Shown: positions 1 through 5,511 of the stretch, piece after piece
Position numbering within the stretch: the first letter of the stretch is position 1
How the letters are laid out: every line of letters begins with the position of its first letter
Origin: an uncultured Gluconobacter sp.
Lineage (GTDB): Bacteria > Pseudomonadota > Alphaproteobacteria > Acetobacterales > Acetobacteraceae
DNA length: 13,959 bases
Assembly: GCA_937880175.1 (NCBI GenBank)
Contig: CALFLO010000121.1
Span: 1-13,959, forward strand
Direction of reading: 5' to 3'
Position numbers and translations under genes: made by a program
Notes under the pieces: model-generated
The model's input: only the letters and a program-made list of their open reading frames with translations
What the model was told of the DNA's origin: nothing
The model's database searches: none

Positions 1-165
1 ATTCATATATGAATGATCATAATCAAAAATCATGTTATTGGTTACTGCTTCAAAATATTTCATCATGATTTTGTCATCATCCTTACGTCTGGCTGATGGC
101 TTATTCCCAAGAAACATATGTTTCCCTTTTCTAAATTGTTTTTTTAATTTACGTTTATATTTCAT
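1..165 (-). CDS. Small basic protein, 3' end cut by window edge
   Basis: The frame starts with ATG at 165 and stays open for 55 codons to base 1. A strong ribosome binding site, AAAGGAA, lies 7 nt before the ATG, and this is the main reason to believe the gene. The N-terminus is very basic (MKYKRKLKKQFRKGKH), followed by a second lysine/arginine cluster near residues 26-32 and then a more acidic, aromatic part. It is on the same strand as the helicase gene and begins about 70 bp after that gene ends, so the two may be co-transcribed. The basic start would suit a nucleic-acid-binding protein, but I do not recognise the family and assign no function. Confidence 0.55.
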   Translation of the reverse strand, partial: MKYKRKLKKQFRKGKHMFLGNKPSARRKDDDKIMMKYFEAVTNNMIFDYDHSYMN

Positions 166-198
166 TATTAAATTCCTTTGTTTGTTATAATATATTGA

Positions 199-224
199 TG
201 TACGGGCCAGAAAAGACCCGTACA
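199..224 (-). promoter_or_regulatory. Hairpin between helicase gene and next small gene
   Basis: TGTACGGG (199-206) pairs perfectly with CCCGTACA (217-224) around a 10-nt loop. It lies between the helicase stop (237) and the ribosome binding site of the 165-to-1 gene. Neither side has a clear T-run, so it is not a convincing intrinsic terminator. It may protect or process the mRNA, or partly reduce read-through. Confidence 0.4.
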
Positions 225-236
225 ATTCACGTTATG

Positions 237-1691
237 TTATTTGTTCCAGTAATATGTTTTGTTTCTGTTTCTGTCCGTGTGTTTTGTTATTAAATCATTA
301 TGTTCGTCGGCATAGTTGGATAATTCACGAAAGAATTTTGTTGATGATATTGGTTTAGATGACTGATGAAATGTCTTAATAAATTCAGCATATAACAGAT
401 ACATCGCCTTCCCGTCTTTTGGTGATATGGATTTTGGTTTGTCATCCATATCTGAAAACCAATGCTGCAATGGCGATATGTATTTGTTTTCGTTTATGTT
501 ATCCATCGTCAAACCCAACAAGTTAGGATGGCGTTTGAATACACATTCTTCTTTAGGATTAACGTTGCACCACAACTTGAACCAGTCGATTTCATTAAAT
601 TTTGGGTTCATCCAAGGCGATTCATATCCCCCTATATCACCATAATTGATAATTGGAAAACGTCTTGCGCCCGTGTCATCTTTAATCAAATCCGCAAGTG
701 ATTCATTCGTACAACCAATAAAGGTAACATTGTTTGGAACGTTCAATGATGCATTCGTTCCCATTGGTCTATACTGGATGTCTTTTCTTGATATCGCATT
801 TTTAATAATGTTGTTTTCGGTTTTGTTTGAACCAATCATTTCATCACAAAACAACACATAGTTGTTTGTTGATAATGCAACATTTCTATCATCACCAACT
901 TGCGTAAAGTTTGCTTCGGTGAAAAGGCCAGTAATTGGTTTCAACAGGTAGTCATTTACGAAGCGTGATTTACCGCAGTTTTGTTTTCCCGTGAAAATTG
1001 GCATCATGTGATTATCAACATTAAAGCCCGTCATCTTACGTTTAGCCTGCCATATGAAATGGTACAAAACAGCAGCCACATAATCAGGGTTGTCGTTCGA
1101 TATAATACGCGCCGCATCCAGAAACGCCATGTAATCCTTAAATCCGCCCTTCGACATCATCAATGGCTGGATAACTTCTAAACGCTTTTCTTGGGTCGTA
1201 TCGTTCATATATGAAATTATATTTCTTTGGATATAATCATATGGACGCCATTCTTTAGGATAATCATTTTCAATGATTTCATTCTGAATGTTGGTTGCGA
1301 TATCTGATACGAACATAATTTTCGCATTATTACTTGCGCGAAGAATTAATTCCATTTCCACATCATCGTTTTCCGATATGTCATCTGGCTTATTCTTTAT
1401 GCTGCCCTGAATATCTATATCAATTCCATTTAATGAAAAATATTTTTTTATGAATTCAGGAAGCGTCGTGGCTTCTATTGTCTTTGTTTTGTTTTTGATC
1501 AGCTGCTTTTTTGCGTTTTTAATATCATTGGCAGATATTTCTTTATACTTCGCAACTGCATCTGTTATTTCTTTTATGTTGTCAGGATATTGGCGATACA
1601 ACATCAAAACCATATCACTGGCCAACATTTTAACATTTTCAACTTCTTTGTATAACTTATCTATTTCATTAAAATCTATCTTTGTATCCAT
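237..1691 (-). CDS. SF3/VirE-type replicative helicase-like ATPase
   Basis: 484 residues. The central ATPase has a Walker A motif GKQNCGKSR (residues 235-243), a Walker B motif YVLFCDEM (278-285), a sensor-like strand ending in GCTNE (326-330) and an arginine-finger region TGARRF (340-345). This is the pattern of superfamily 3 helicases and of virulence-associated-E/DUF5906 proteins in plasmids, satellites and phages, where they unwind DNA at the element's origin. The first 220 residues are helical and charged, with no recognisable primase-polymerase catalytic motif, so it would need a partner or host primase. Residues from about 420 to the end look like a small winged-helix domain. ATG at 1691 is preceded by AGGA with good spacing. 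A structured leader with a terminator precedes it, suggesting regulated expression. The ATPase class is secure; the replication role is inferred. Confidence 0.85.
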   Translation of the reverse strand: MDTKIDFNEIDKLYKEVENVKMLASDMVLMLYRQYPDNIKEITDAVAKYKEISANDIKNAKKQLIKNKTKTIEATTLPEFIKKYFSLNGIDIDIQGSIKNKPDDISENDDVEMELILRASNNAKIMFVSDIATNIQNEIIENDYPKEWRPYDYIQRNIISYMNDTTQEKRLEVIQPLMMSKGGFKDYMAFLDAARIISNDNPDYVAAVLYHFIWQAKRKMTGFNVDNHMMPIFTGKQNCGKSRFVNDYLLKPITGLFTEANFTQVGDDRNVALSTNNYVLFCDEMIGSNKTENNIIKNAISRKDIQYRPMGTNASLNVPNNVTFIGCTNESLADLIKDDTGARRFPIINYGDIGGYESPWMNPKFNEIDWFKLWCNVNPKEECVFKRHPNLLGLTMDNINENKYISPLQHWFSDMDDKPKSISPKDGKAMYLLYAEFIKTFHQSSKPISSTKFFRELSNYADEHNDLITKHTDRNRNKTYYWNK

Positions 1692-1721
1692 TCTTTAATC
1701 CTATTTCTGAAATTGGTCATA

Positions 1722-1771
1722 AAAAAACCCATTGTGAATGGACCCGATCAAGGATTCACAATGGGTTTTTT
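1722..1771. terminator. Bidirectional terminator in helicase leader (hairpin 1)
   Basis: An 18-bp perfect inverted repeat (1722-1739 with 1754-1771): A6-CCC-ATTGTGAAT and its complement, with a 14-nt loop GGACCCGATCAAGG. The A-run on one side becomes a T-run on the other, so it reads as an intrinsic terminator on either strand. On the minus strand it lies 30 nt before the helicase start codon and after the likely promoter, so helicase transcripts must pass it. Its loop is complementary to the loop of a second hairpin at 1831-1858. Confidence 0.85.
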
Positions 1772-1830
1772 CAATTCAGAAAAAAGATATAGATTACAAG
1801 TATAAAACGGATAACCAAATCACCATTGTT

Positions 1831-1858
1831 GAAACGGTAATTTGATCGGGTCCGTTTC
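1831..1858 (-). promoter_or_regulatory. Leader hairpin 2, loop complementary to hairpin 1
   Basis: GAAACGG (1831-1837) pairs with CCGTTTC (1852-1858), leaving a 14-nt loop TAATTTGATCGGGT. Ten loop bases (1842-1851) are perfectly complementary to ten loop bases of hairpin 1 (1742-1751), and the match extends to 12 nt if the stem edge opens. A competing stem pairs 1836-1844 with 1816-1824. It has nine pairs in minus-strand RNA (one U-G) but a C-A mismatch in plus-strand RNA, which favours the minus transcript as the functional one. In addition, 1823-1829 can pair with 1758-1764 inside the terminator stem. Confidence 0.6.
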
Positions 1859-1869
1859 GTACAAATGTA

Positions 1870-1904
1870 TTTATAACATGAAAGTAGTTATAAACTATAT
1901 AGTT
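1870..1904. repeat. Overlapping dyads over the helicase promoter
   Basis: TTTATAAC (1870-1877) and GTTATAAA (1887-1894) form an 8-bp inverted repeat with a 9-nt spacer. AACTATATAGTT (1893-1904) is a perfect 12-bp palindrome. They cover the -10 box and spacer of the predicted minus-strand promoter, the position expected of a repressor or autoregulator site. Origin-type structure is an alternative reading. Confidence 0.5.
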
Positions 1905-1915
1905 AATAAAAGCAA
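1887..1915 (-). promoter_or_regulatory. Predicted sigma70-type promoter for helicase gene
   Basis: On the minus strand, TTGCTT (1915-1910) and TATAAC (1892-1887) are separated by 17 bp, close to the consensus -35 and -10. Transcription would begin near 1880 and give a leader of about 190 nt containing hairpin 2, then terminator hairpin 1, then the helicase ribosome binding site. The spacer holds a 12-bp palindrome that could be an operator. Prediction by eye only. Confidence 0.5.
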
Positions 1916-1941
1916 GATAATTTAATTCATTTTAATATGTA

Positions 1942-1970
1942 TTGCTAGTTTTTTAAACACCACAGTTAAT
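1942..1970 (+). promoter_or_regulatory. Weak candidate promoter for nuclease-like gene
   Basis: TTGCTA (1942-1947) and GTTAAT (1965-1970) have 17-bp spacing and face the gene starting at 2022. The match is only moderate, in AT-rich DNA where such matches are common. Confidence 0.3.
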
Positions 1971-1983
1971 CAGATTTCTTCCC

Positions 1984-2001
1984 TGATAAATAATTTTATC
2001 A
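1984..2001 (+). repeat. Inverted repeat just upstream of the nuclease-like gene
   Basis: TGATAAA (1984-1990) and TTTATCA (1995-2001) are exact inverted repeats around TAAT, ending 20 nt before the ATG at 2022 and just before its weak ribosome binding site GGGAAAAG. It could be an operator or a small leader hairpin. Confidence 0.45.
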
Positions 2002-2021
2002 AATTTATTTGGGAAAAGAAA

Positions 2022-2600
2022 ATGAAGACACAAAATTTTAATCAAGACCACACAGTAGGCAAGGATGCCGAATACGCAGCAATCCAGTACATGGCTGAAT
2101 ATCATATCGATGACCTGTCAGCCGTCACCATCCATGATACCAAGGAACAACAGAAGACAGGTGATGCAACCTTCGCCTTCAAGAATGGTGATGTTCGCAC
2201 ATATGATATGAAATTCGGACGCAAGAAGTACAAAAGCTTCTATGCAGAAATCTGGTCCAATTACGGCCACAGACCGGGATGGCTTGTCACCGAAAACGTG
2301 GATTATATCGTTCAGACGTTTGGGAACAATGATTTCTATATAACCATTGATTTTGATAAATTACGTTCCGGTCTGAAACTTCGATATGATGCATCCCATG
2401 CAGATATAAGATACGCCGAAGTAAACTGTGATTATTCCATATCCAAACAGCATAACGTAAGTTCTACAGGCAAGACGTTAAACACCGGCCAGACCATCAA
2501 TATCCCTTGGTCAGCCATGAAACCGTTCATCACCAGTGTTCAGGCATTGGATGGGGGGAAGCTTGTCCAGAAGTCATTCACCGATTTCCTGTTGGCCTGA
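2022..2600 (+). CDS. PD-(D/E)XK nuclease-fold protein
   Basis: 192 residues. The pattern fits the PD-(D/E)XK nuclease core: E17 in GKDAEYAA on the first helix, D48 in TGDATF, and D62-x-K64 in YDMKFG on the paired strands. A strand VDYIVQTF (residues 93-100) follows, of the kind seen in small phage and plasmid nucleases of this fold. No DNA-binding or methylase domain is attached and no methylase gene lies next to it, so a classical restriction pair is unlikely. Junction resolution, DNA repair or defence against competing DNA are possible roles, none proven. ATG at 2022 follows a weak GGGAAAAG site. It is less AT-rich than the genes on either side. It diverges from the helicase gene and has its own terminator. 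The fold call is moderate and rests on motifs only. Confidence 0.6.
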   Translation: MKTQNFNQDHTVGKDAEYAAIQYMAEYHIDDLSAVTIHDTKEQQKTGDATFAFKNGDVRTYDMKFGRKKYKSFYAEIWSNYGHRPGWLVTENVDYIVQTFGNNDFYITIDFDKLRSGLKLRYDASHADIRYAEVNCDYSISKQHNVSSTGKTLNTGQTINIPWSAMKPFITSVQALDGGKLVQKSFTDFLLA

Positions 2601-2621
2601 CCGCCATATAGACCAACGCAG

Positions 2622-2655
2622 AAGGCCGGGGCTTATCACCCTGGCCTTTTCTTCT
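2622..2655 (+). terminator. Intrinsic terminator after the nuclease-like gene
   Basis: AAGGCC (2622-2627), a G-T pair, then GGG (2629-2631) pair with CCC (2639-2641) and GGCCTT (2643-2648) around a 7-nt loop, followed by TTTTCTTCTTCT. It begins 21 nt after the stop at 2600. Confidence 0.85.
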
Positions 2656-3032
2656 TCTACCCCCCTGCCCTGCCCTACAGACGCGGTGACAGCCCACAGG
2701 ATCACCAGACAGCCCAATTCCCTACATTGGATCACGTCATATGCGCTGTAAGCCGATATCCGGCCCGTGTAGGCGTAAATGATTGGGGAAAGCACAAACC
2801 ATAGTCACAAATAATATAAGCATGACGAAGCAGTTACGGGCATTCAATCCTTCTTAATTATGCAATTTTATTTCCTGAAGTGATTACGGATGTTTGAAGT
2901 GCGCTAAATTATGTATTTTTATTTCAAGAAACGATCTGATATCTTAACGTCAATGGAAACGAATAACCGTTTCCTTCAACCGATATGGATTCAAAAACAA
3001 TGAATACATGAAAATATGATTGGAAAAAAAAT
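2651..3032. other. Non-coding stretch of mixed composition
   Basis: About 380 bp between the terminator at 2622-2655 and the ATG at 3033. I see no credible gene in it: the short open frames overlap the terminator or lack ribosome binding sites. Its first 150 bp are near chromosomal in GC, while the rest is AT-rich and holds the tandem repeat at 2834-2925. The promoter of the 3033 gene must lie here, but no convincing -35/-10 pair stands out. Confidence 0.6.
2834..2925. repeat. Degenerate ~50-bp tandem repeat
   Basis: TTACGG occurs at 2834 and 2884, and AATTATGCAATTTTATTTC (2856-2874) recurs as AATTATGTATTTTTATTTC (2907-2925), 17 of 19 bases identical. Start-to-start distances are 50 and 51 bp, so the two halves belong to one unit with a single-base indel. 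It lies upstream of the 3033 gene and may be a doubled protein-binding or promoter segment. Confidence 0.5.
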
Positions 3033-3923
3033 ATGATATGTAAAACATCAAACGAACAAATATGCATTATACCGACCGTAACATTAACGCCGTTGCACAT
3101 AACGGAAATCATCAATAAATCACCGTACGCAACATTCGAAACATTGATCCATGGCATTGTTTACGATGGATATCATGATGATAATATAAATGATATCGCC
3201 ATCCATTATGTTTTAAACACGTATGGCATAACGATAAACAAACCAACACAAAATCAAATTGATTCCTACACAAACAAAAATGTGCTTAAATTTGCATCAA
3301 ATACATTTAAATTCAAAAATACGTCATTTATATGCGACGATGAACAACAATATAAAACCCGTTGTATTCTTAAGTTTTGGAATTATAAATTTTCATCCAT
3401 GTATCCAAACGATGTGTTTTTAAATTTTGTCGATTATCGAACATATTCATTTGTTCGATCAAAATCAACAACCATTGGACTAGGAAAAGTAAAAATACGC
3501 GATGTTTTACGGGTATTTTTTGATAATCATGTTCCCGGAATGGAACACGAATATATCAAACATATGAAACATGATACGGAAATCATGGATTCATTTGCCA
3601 AAAATTCGGAACGTTATTGGCGTATTCGGGCCGCAATGTATGGATCGGATAAAATCCGCAACGTGTTGATGTGTGATCCAGATTGCGGGGTACGCAAAAC
3701 CGTCGCCCGATATGGGAATGATTCACATCGTAACCATTTCATCAATGACCGGGCCAATTCCGTTCAATGCATGGCATATCAATCAACCAATAATGAACAA
3801 TTGCGCGAATTGATATTCCGGAATCAGAAAATAACCCGATCAAACCAGAAATTTATCAAAACCGTGATCCAATTTGGAACCAACGACATACATATCGCAA
3901 AATGTAAATTGTTTGCCATATAA
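3033..3923 (+). CDS. Unrecognised protein with C-terminal helical repeats
   Basis: 296 residues, family not recognised. No signal peptide or membrane segment is visible. The first 190 residues are rich in N, K, Y and F with no familiar motif. From about residue 197 there are short helical repeats of 23-24 residues: YGSDKIRN (203-210), YGNDSHRN (227-234) and QSTNNEQLRE (250-259), with VRKTVA and VQCMA segments between. This resembles HEAT-like or leucine-rich-repeat-variant arrays, which usually bind other proteins. ATG at 3033 has only a weak GGAAAA site upstream. The DNA is extreme: I count 6 AG and 4 CT dinucleotides in 891 bp, all serines use TCN and all arginines CGN, and codon junctions avoid AG too. 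The gene converges on the integrase gene, with a shared hairpin between them. Confidence 0.75.
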   Translation: MICKTSNEQICIIPTVTLTPLHITEIINKSPYATFETLIHGIVYDGYHDDNINDIAIHYVLNTYGITINKPTQNQIDSYTNKNVLKFASNTFKFKNTSFICDDEQQYKTRCILKFWNYKFSSMYPNDVFLNFVDYRTYSFVRSKSTTIGLGKVKIRDVLRVFFDNHVPGMEHEYIKHMKHDTEIMDSFAKNSERYWRIRAAMYGSDKIRNVLMCDPDCGVRKTVARYGNDSHRNHFINDRANSVQCMAYQSTNNEQLRELIFRNQKITRSNQKFIKTVIQFGTNDIHIAKCKLFAI

Positions 3924-3926
3924 CCA

Positions 3927-3954
3927 ACATGACCGGGATTGTTCCCGGTCATGT
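3927..3954. terminator. Convergent hairpin between the 3033 gene and integrase
   Basis: ACATGACCGGGA (3927-3938) and TCCCGGTCATGT (3943-3954) form a perfect 12-bp stem with a 4-base TTGT loop. It lies between the stop codons of two convergent genes, 3 bp from each. There is no T-run on either side, so it may block transcripts or protect 3' ends without being a standard intrinsic terminator. Confidence 0.65.
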
Positions 3955-3956
3955 CA

Positions 3957-5195
3957 TCACATCATGTCAGATACATGAATTAACCTATTCCGCTGGTGTT
4001 CCAGTGACACATGGGAATAATGCCTTTCAATCATGTTGACACTTGTTCCCGTGTTACGGGCCAACAGATGAATATCAATCCCTTTGTTTAAGGCATTGGT
4101 GATATAGAAATGCCTGAATGAATAACAGGTGCGCTTCACGTTTCGAAAGTCTTTGGTCAAACCACAAGCTTCTAACGTTTCATTCATCTGCTTTGAAAAC
4201 GATACAACCTTATTTCCCGTCTTTTGCGTGAACAGATAATCGTTTGATGTTGTGTGCTTCTGTTCCTTAAACAGAATTTGAAGCCAATTGATAATTGAAG
4301 GATTTGGGATTGCAATTCGGTATTTCGATTTCCCATGTATCTTAAGGGAAATGCCGTGATCTTTAATCGCAGAATCTTCTGTGAAATTGATGATATCACC
4401 CCACTTCAAACGTAAGGCTTCCGTATCCCGTAAACCGGATTCAATCATCACTTCACAGAAGACCATAAACATAAAACGGATATGTCTGTTTTGTTCGGAT
4501 GAAGCTTGCAGTCGCTTCATCAAGGTGCTGCGAAATAATCCAATTTCTTCATCGGTGAATGATGGGCGGTTTGACGTTTTGTCGTGACTTATCTTCTTGA
4601 TGGTTGCCACGTCCTTCAGAAAGCCTTGTTCCTTCAGGTGCGCCATAAATTCCCGTACAACCACCATTTCATTATTCATGGTGCTTGTTGATGGAACCCG
4701 CCTGACCGCATCGGTAACGGGTCGTGATACCTTCCGGCCTTCGCGTTCATATTCAATATGGGTGATGTCCCTGCCCGGTCCATCAATCCAATAGGTCTGA
4801 CGCCATGCCATATAGTCAGACAGGTTCTTGTCGGTCAGGTCTTTTGGAAATTTCGAATGAAAGAAGACGCCAAGGTAACGGGTTATGACCGTCTTCCTGC
4901 GTTCCACCTTTTCGGCTGTGCCGGTGGTTTTCGAAAGCCAGTCCGCGCCCAAGGTGGGAATGGTCTTTTCTTTGACCAACAAACCGGATTCTGCCCGGTT
5001 CACAGCTTCCCAATATTTTCTGTTCGCCAGTTCGGTGGCGTCATCCAGATCGGAAGTCTTCAGACTGATTCGCTGTTGTCCATGTCCCGGCAATGAAAAG
5101 CGCATGGAATAATTTTTTGTCCCAGATGGGATGAACAGCGTGAAGGGATTGTTTCCCGGTTGTGATCCGGCTGTGTTGGGACTGTGTTTTAACAT
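3957..5195 (-). CDS. int: Tyrosine recombinase (integrase) of the element
   Basis: 412 residues, a normal length for a phage- or island-type integrase. Residues 20-75 look like an arm-site-binding domain, about 80-200 the core-binding SAM-like domain, and about 210-405 the catalytic domain. Catalytic residues seen: R256 in SGLRDTEA, a lysine in HGKSKYR (289-291), R361-H362 in YSFRHFY, and nucleophile Y393 in MIERHYSH. The usual first histidine of the HxxR box is Y358, and the second conserved His/Trp position is N381 in ARNTGTSVNMIE. The NTGTSVxMIE form is a known integrase variant, so this is not evidence of inactivity. ATG at 5195 has AAGGA 8 nt upstream. The 5' end faces tRNA-His, 140 bp away, so it very likely drives insertion into and excision from that tRNA gene. 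Confidence 0.93.
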   Translation of the reverse strand: MLKHSPNTAGSQPGNNPFTLFIPSGTKNYSMRFSLPGHGQQRISLKTSDLDDATELANRKYWEAVNRAESGLLVKEKTIPTLGADWLSKTTGTAEKVERRKTVITRYLGVFFHSKFPKDLTDKNLSDYMAWRQTYWIDGPGRDITHIEYEREGRKVSRPVTDAVRRVPSTSTMNNEMVVVREFMAHLKEQGFLKDVATIKKISHDKTSNRPSFTDEEIGLFRSTLMKRLQASSEQNRHIRFMFMVFCEVMIESGLRDTEALRLKWGDIINFTEDSAIKDHGISLKIHGKSKYRIAIPNPSIINWLQILFKEQKHTTSNDYLFTQKTGNKVVSFSKQMNETLEACGLTKDFRNVKRTCYSFRHFYITNALNKGIDIHLLARNTGTSVNMIERHYSHVSLEHQRNRLIHVSDMM

Positions 5196-5260
5196 AGTCT
5201 AAGTCCTTGTTTTCATTGACCTTTGGAAGTCATGAAAAACCTTGTGCTAGGACTATGTTA
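5190..5260. promoter_or_regulatory. Inverted repeat flanking the integrase start
   Basis: TAACATAGTC (5190-5199) overlaps the integrase ATG, and its exact complement GACTATGTTA lies at 5251-5260, inside a further small dyad TGCTA...TAGCA (5245-5263). Two 10-bp sites on either side of the ribosome binding site suit a repressor or excisionase site controlling int, or integrase arm-binding sites. Confidence 0.45.
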
Positions 5261-5274
5261 GCAGTCAAATCGTT

Positions 5275-5303
5275 AAAAAACGACACACCAAGGGCATGTC
5301 GTT
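5275..5303 (-). terminator. Terminator between tRNA-His and integrase
   Basis: On the minus strand, AACGACA (5303-5297) pairs with TGTCGTT (5285-5279) around an 11-nt loop, with the T-run reaching to 5275 (TTTTTT). It begins about 30 nt after the tRNA CCA end and would stop tRNA transcripts before int. It lies on the element side of the tRNA 3' end, so the element may carry its own insulator. Confidence 0.7.
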
Positions 5304-5334
5304 CTGCGTAAGTCATTGAAATCATTGGAATTGC

Positions 5335-5372
5335 TGGGGCGAATGACGGGGATCGAACCCGCGACAACCGGT
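5335..5372. other. Presumed attachment site (tRNA 3' end)
   Basis: Integrases of this type usually recombine within the T-arm to 3' end of a tRNA and rebuild it, leaving a direct repeat of that segment at the far end. The composition break falls here. Core length and crossover point cannot be set without the second copy, so the coordinates are approximate. Confidence 0.6.
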
Positions 5373-5411
5373 ACCACAAACCGGCGCTCTACCGACTGAG
5401 CTACATCCGCC
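5335..5411 (-). tRNA. tRNA-His (GUG)
   Basis: The minus strand folds as a complete tRNA. The acceptor GCGGATG pairs with CATTCGC (one G-U), and the extra G at -1 (5411) faces discriminator C73 (5338), the hallmark of tRNA-His. The anticodon stem CCGGT/ACCGG encloses TTGTGGT, anticodon GTG. The T arm carries TTCGATC, and CCA is encoded (5337-5335). The tRNA is intact although the element is inserted at its 3' end. Confidence 0.97.
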
Positions 5412-5511
5412 ACACAGCGACGCATTCTCTAGAGGAAGGTTGGGGCTGCCGTCCAGTCCTTTAGAGCACTTTTTTTCATATCCCGGATTTTTCCAGTCAT
5501 TCCATCCCGGC

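Larger units (their letters stand above)
1..5337. mobile_element. One end of an integrated element in tRNA-His
   Basis: AT-rich DNA carrying a helicase gene, a nuclease-like gene, an unknown gene and a tyrosine recombinase. It ends abruptly at the 3' end of tRNA-His, where GC-rich chromosomal genes begin. A tRNA-proximal integrase and the composition step are classic signs of site-specific integration. The far boundary and second att copy are not in the window: I found no repeat of the tRNA 3' end between 1 and 5300. Composition differs from gene to gene, so the element is a mosaic. No structural phage, relaxase or type IV secretion gene is visible, so satellite, prophage remnant and integrated plasmid all remain possible. 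Confidence 0.85.

Noticed and set aside
1..14. Perfect palindrome ATTCATATATGAAT at the left edge
   Set aside because: It lies within the coding frame of the partial gene and is AT-rich; such palindromes arise by chance here and there is no promoter context.
2022..2600. Type II restriction-modification system
   Set aside because: A nuclease-like protein is present, but no methyltransferase motif occurs in any nearby frame within the window.
2574..2795. Minus-strand open frame of 73 codons
   Set aside because: It overlaps the end of the nuclease-like gene and its terminator and has no ribosome binding site or recognisable protein features.
2924..3157. Minus-strand open frame of 77 codons
   Set aside because: It is antisense to the start of the 3033 gene; its hydrophobic look comes from the T-rich complement, with no supporting start signal.
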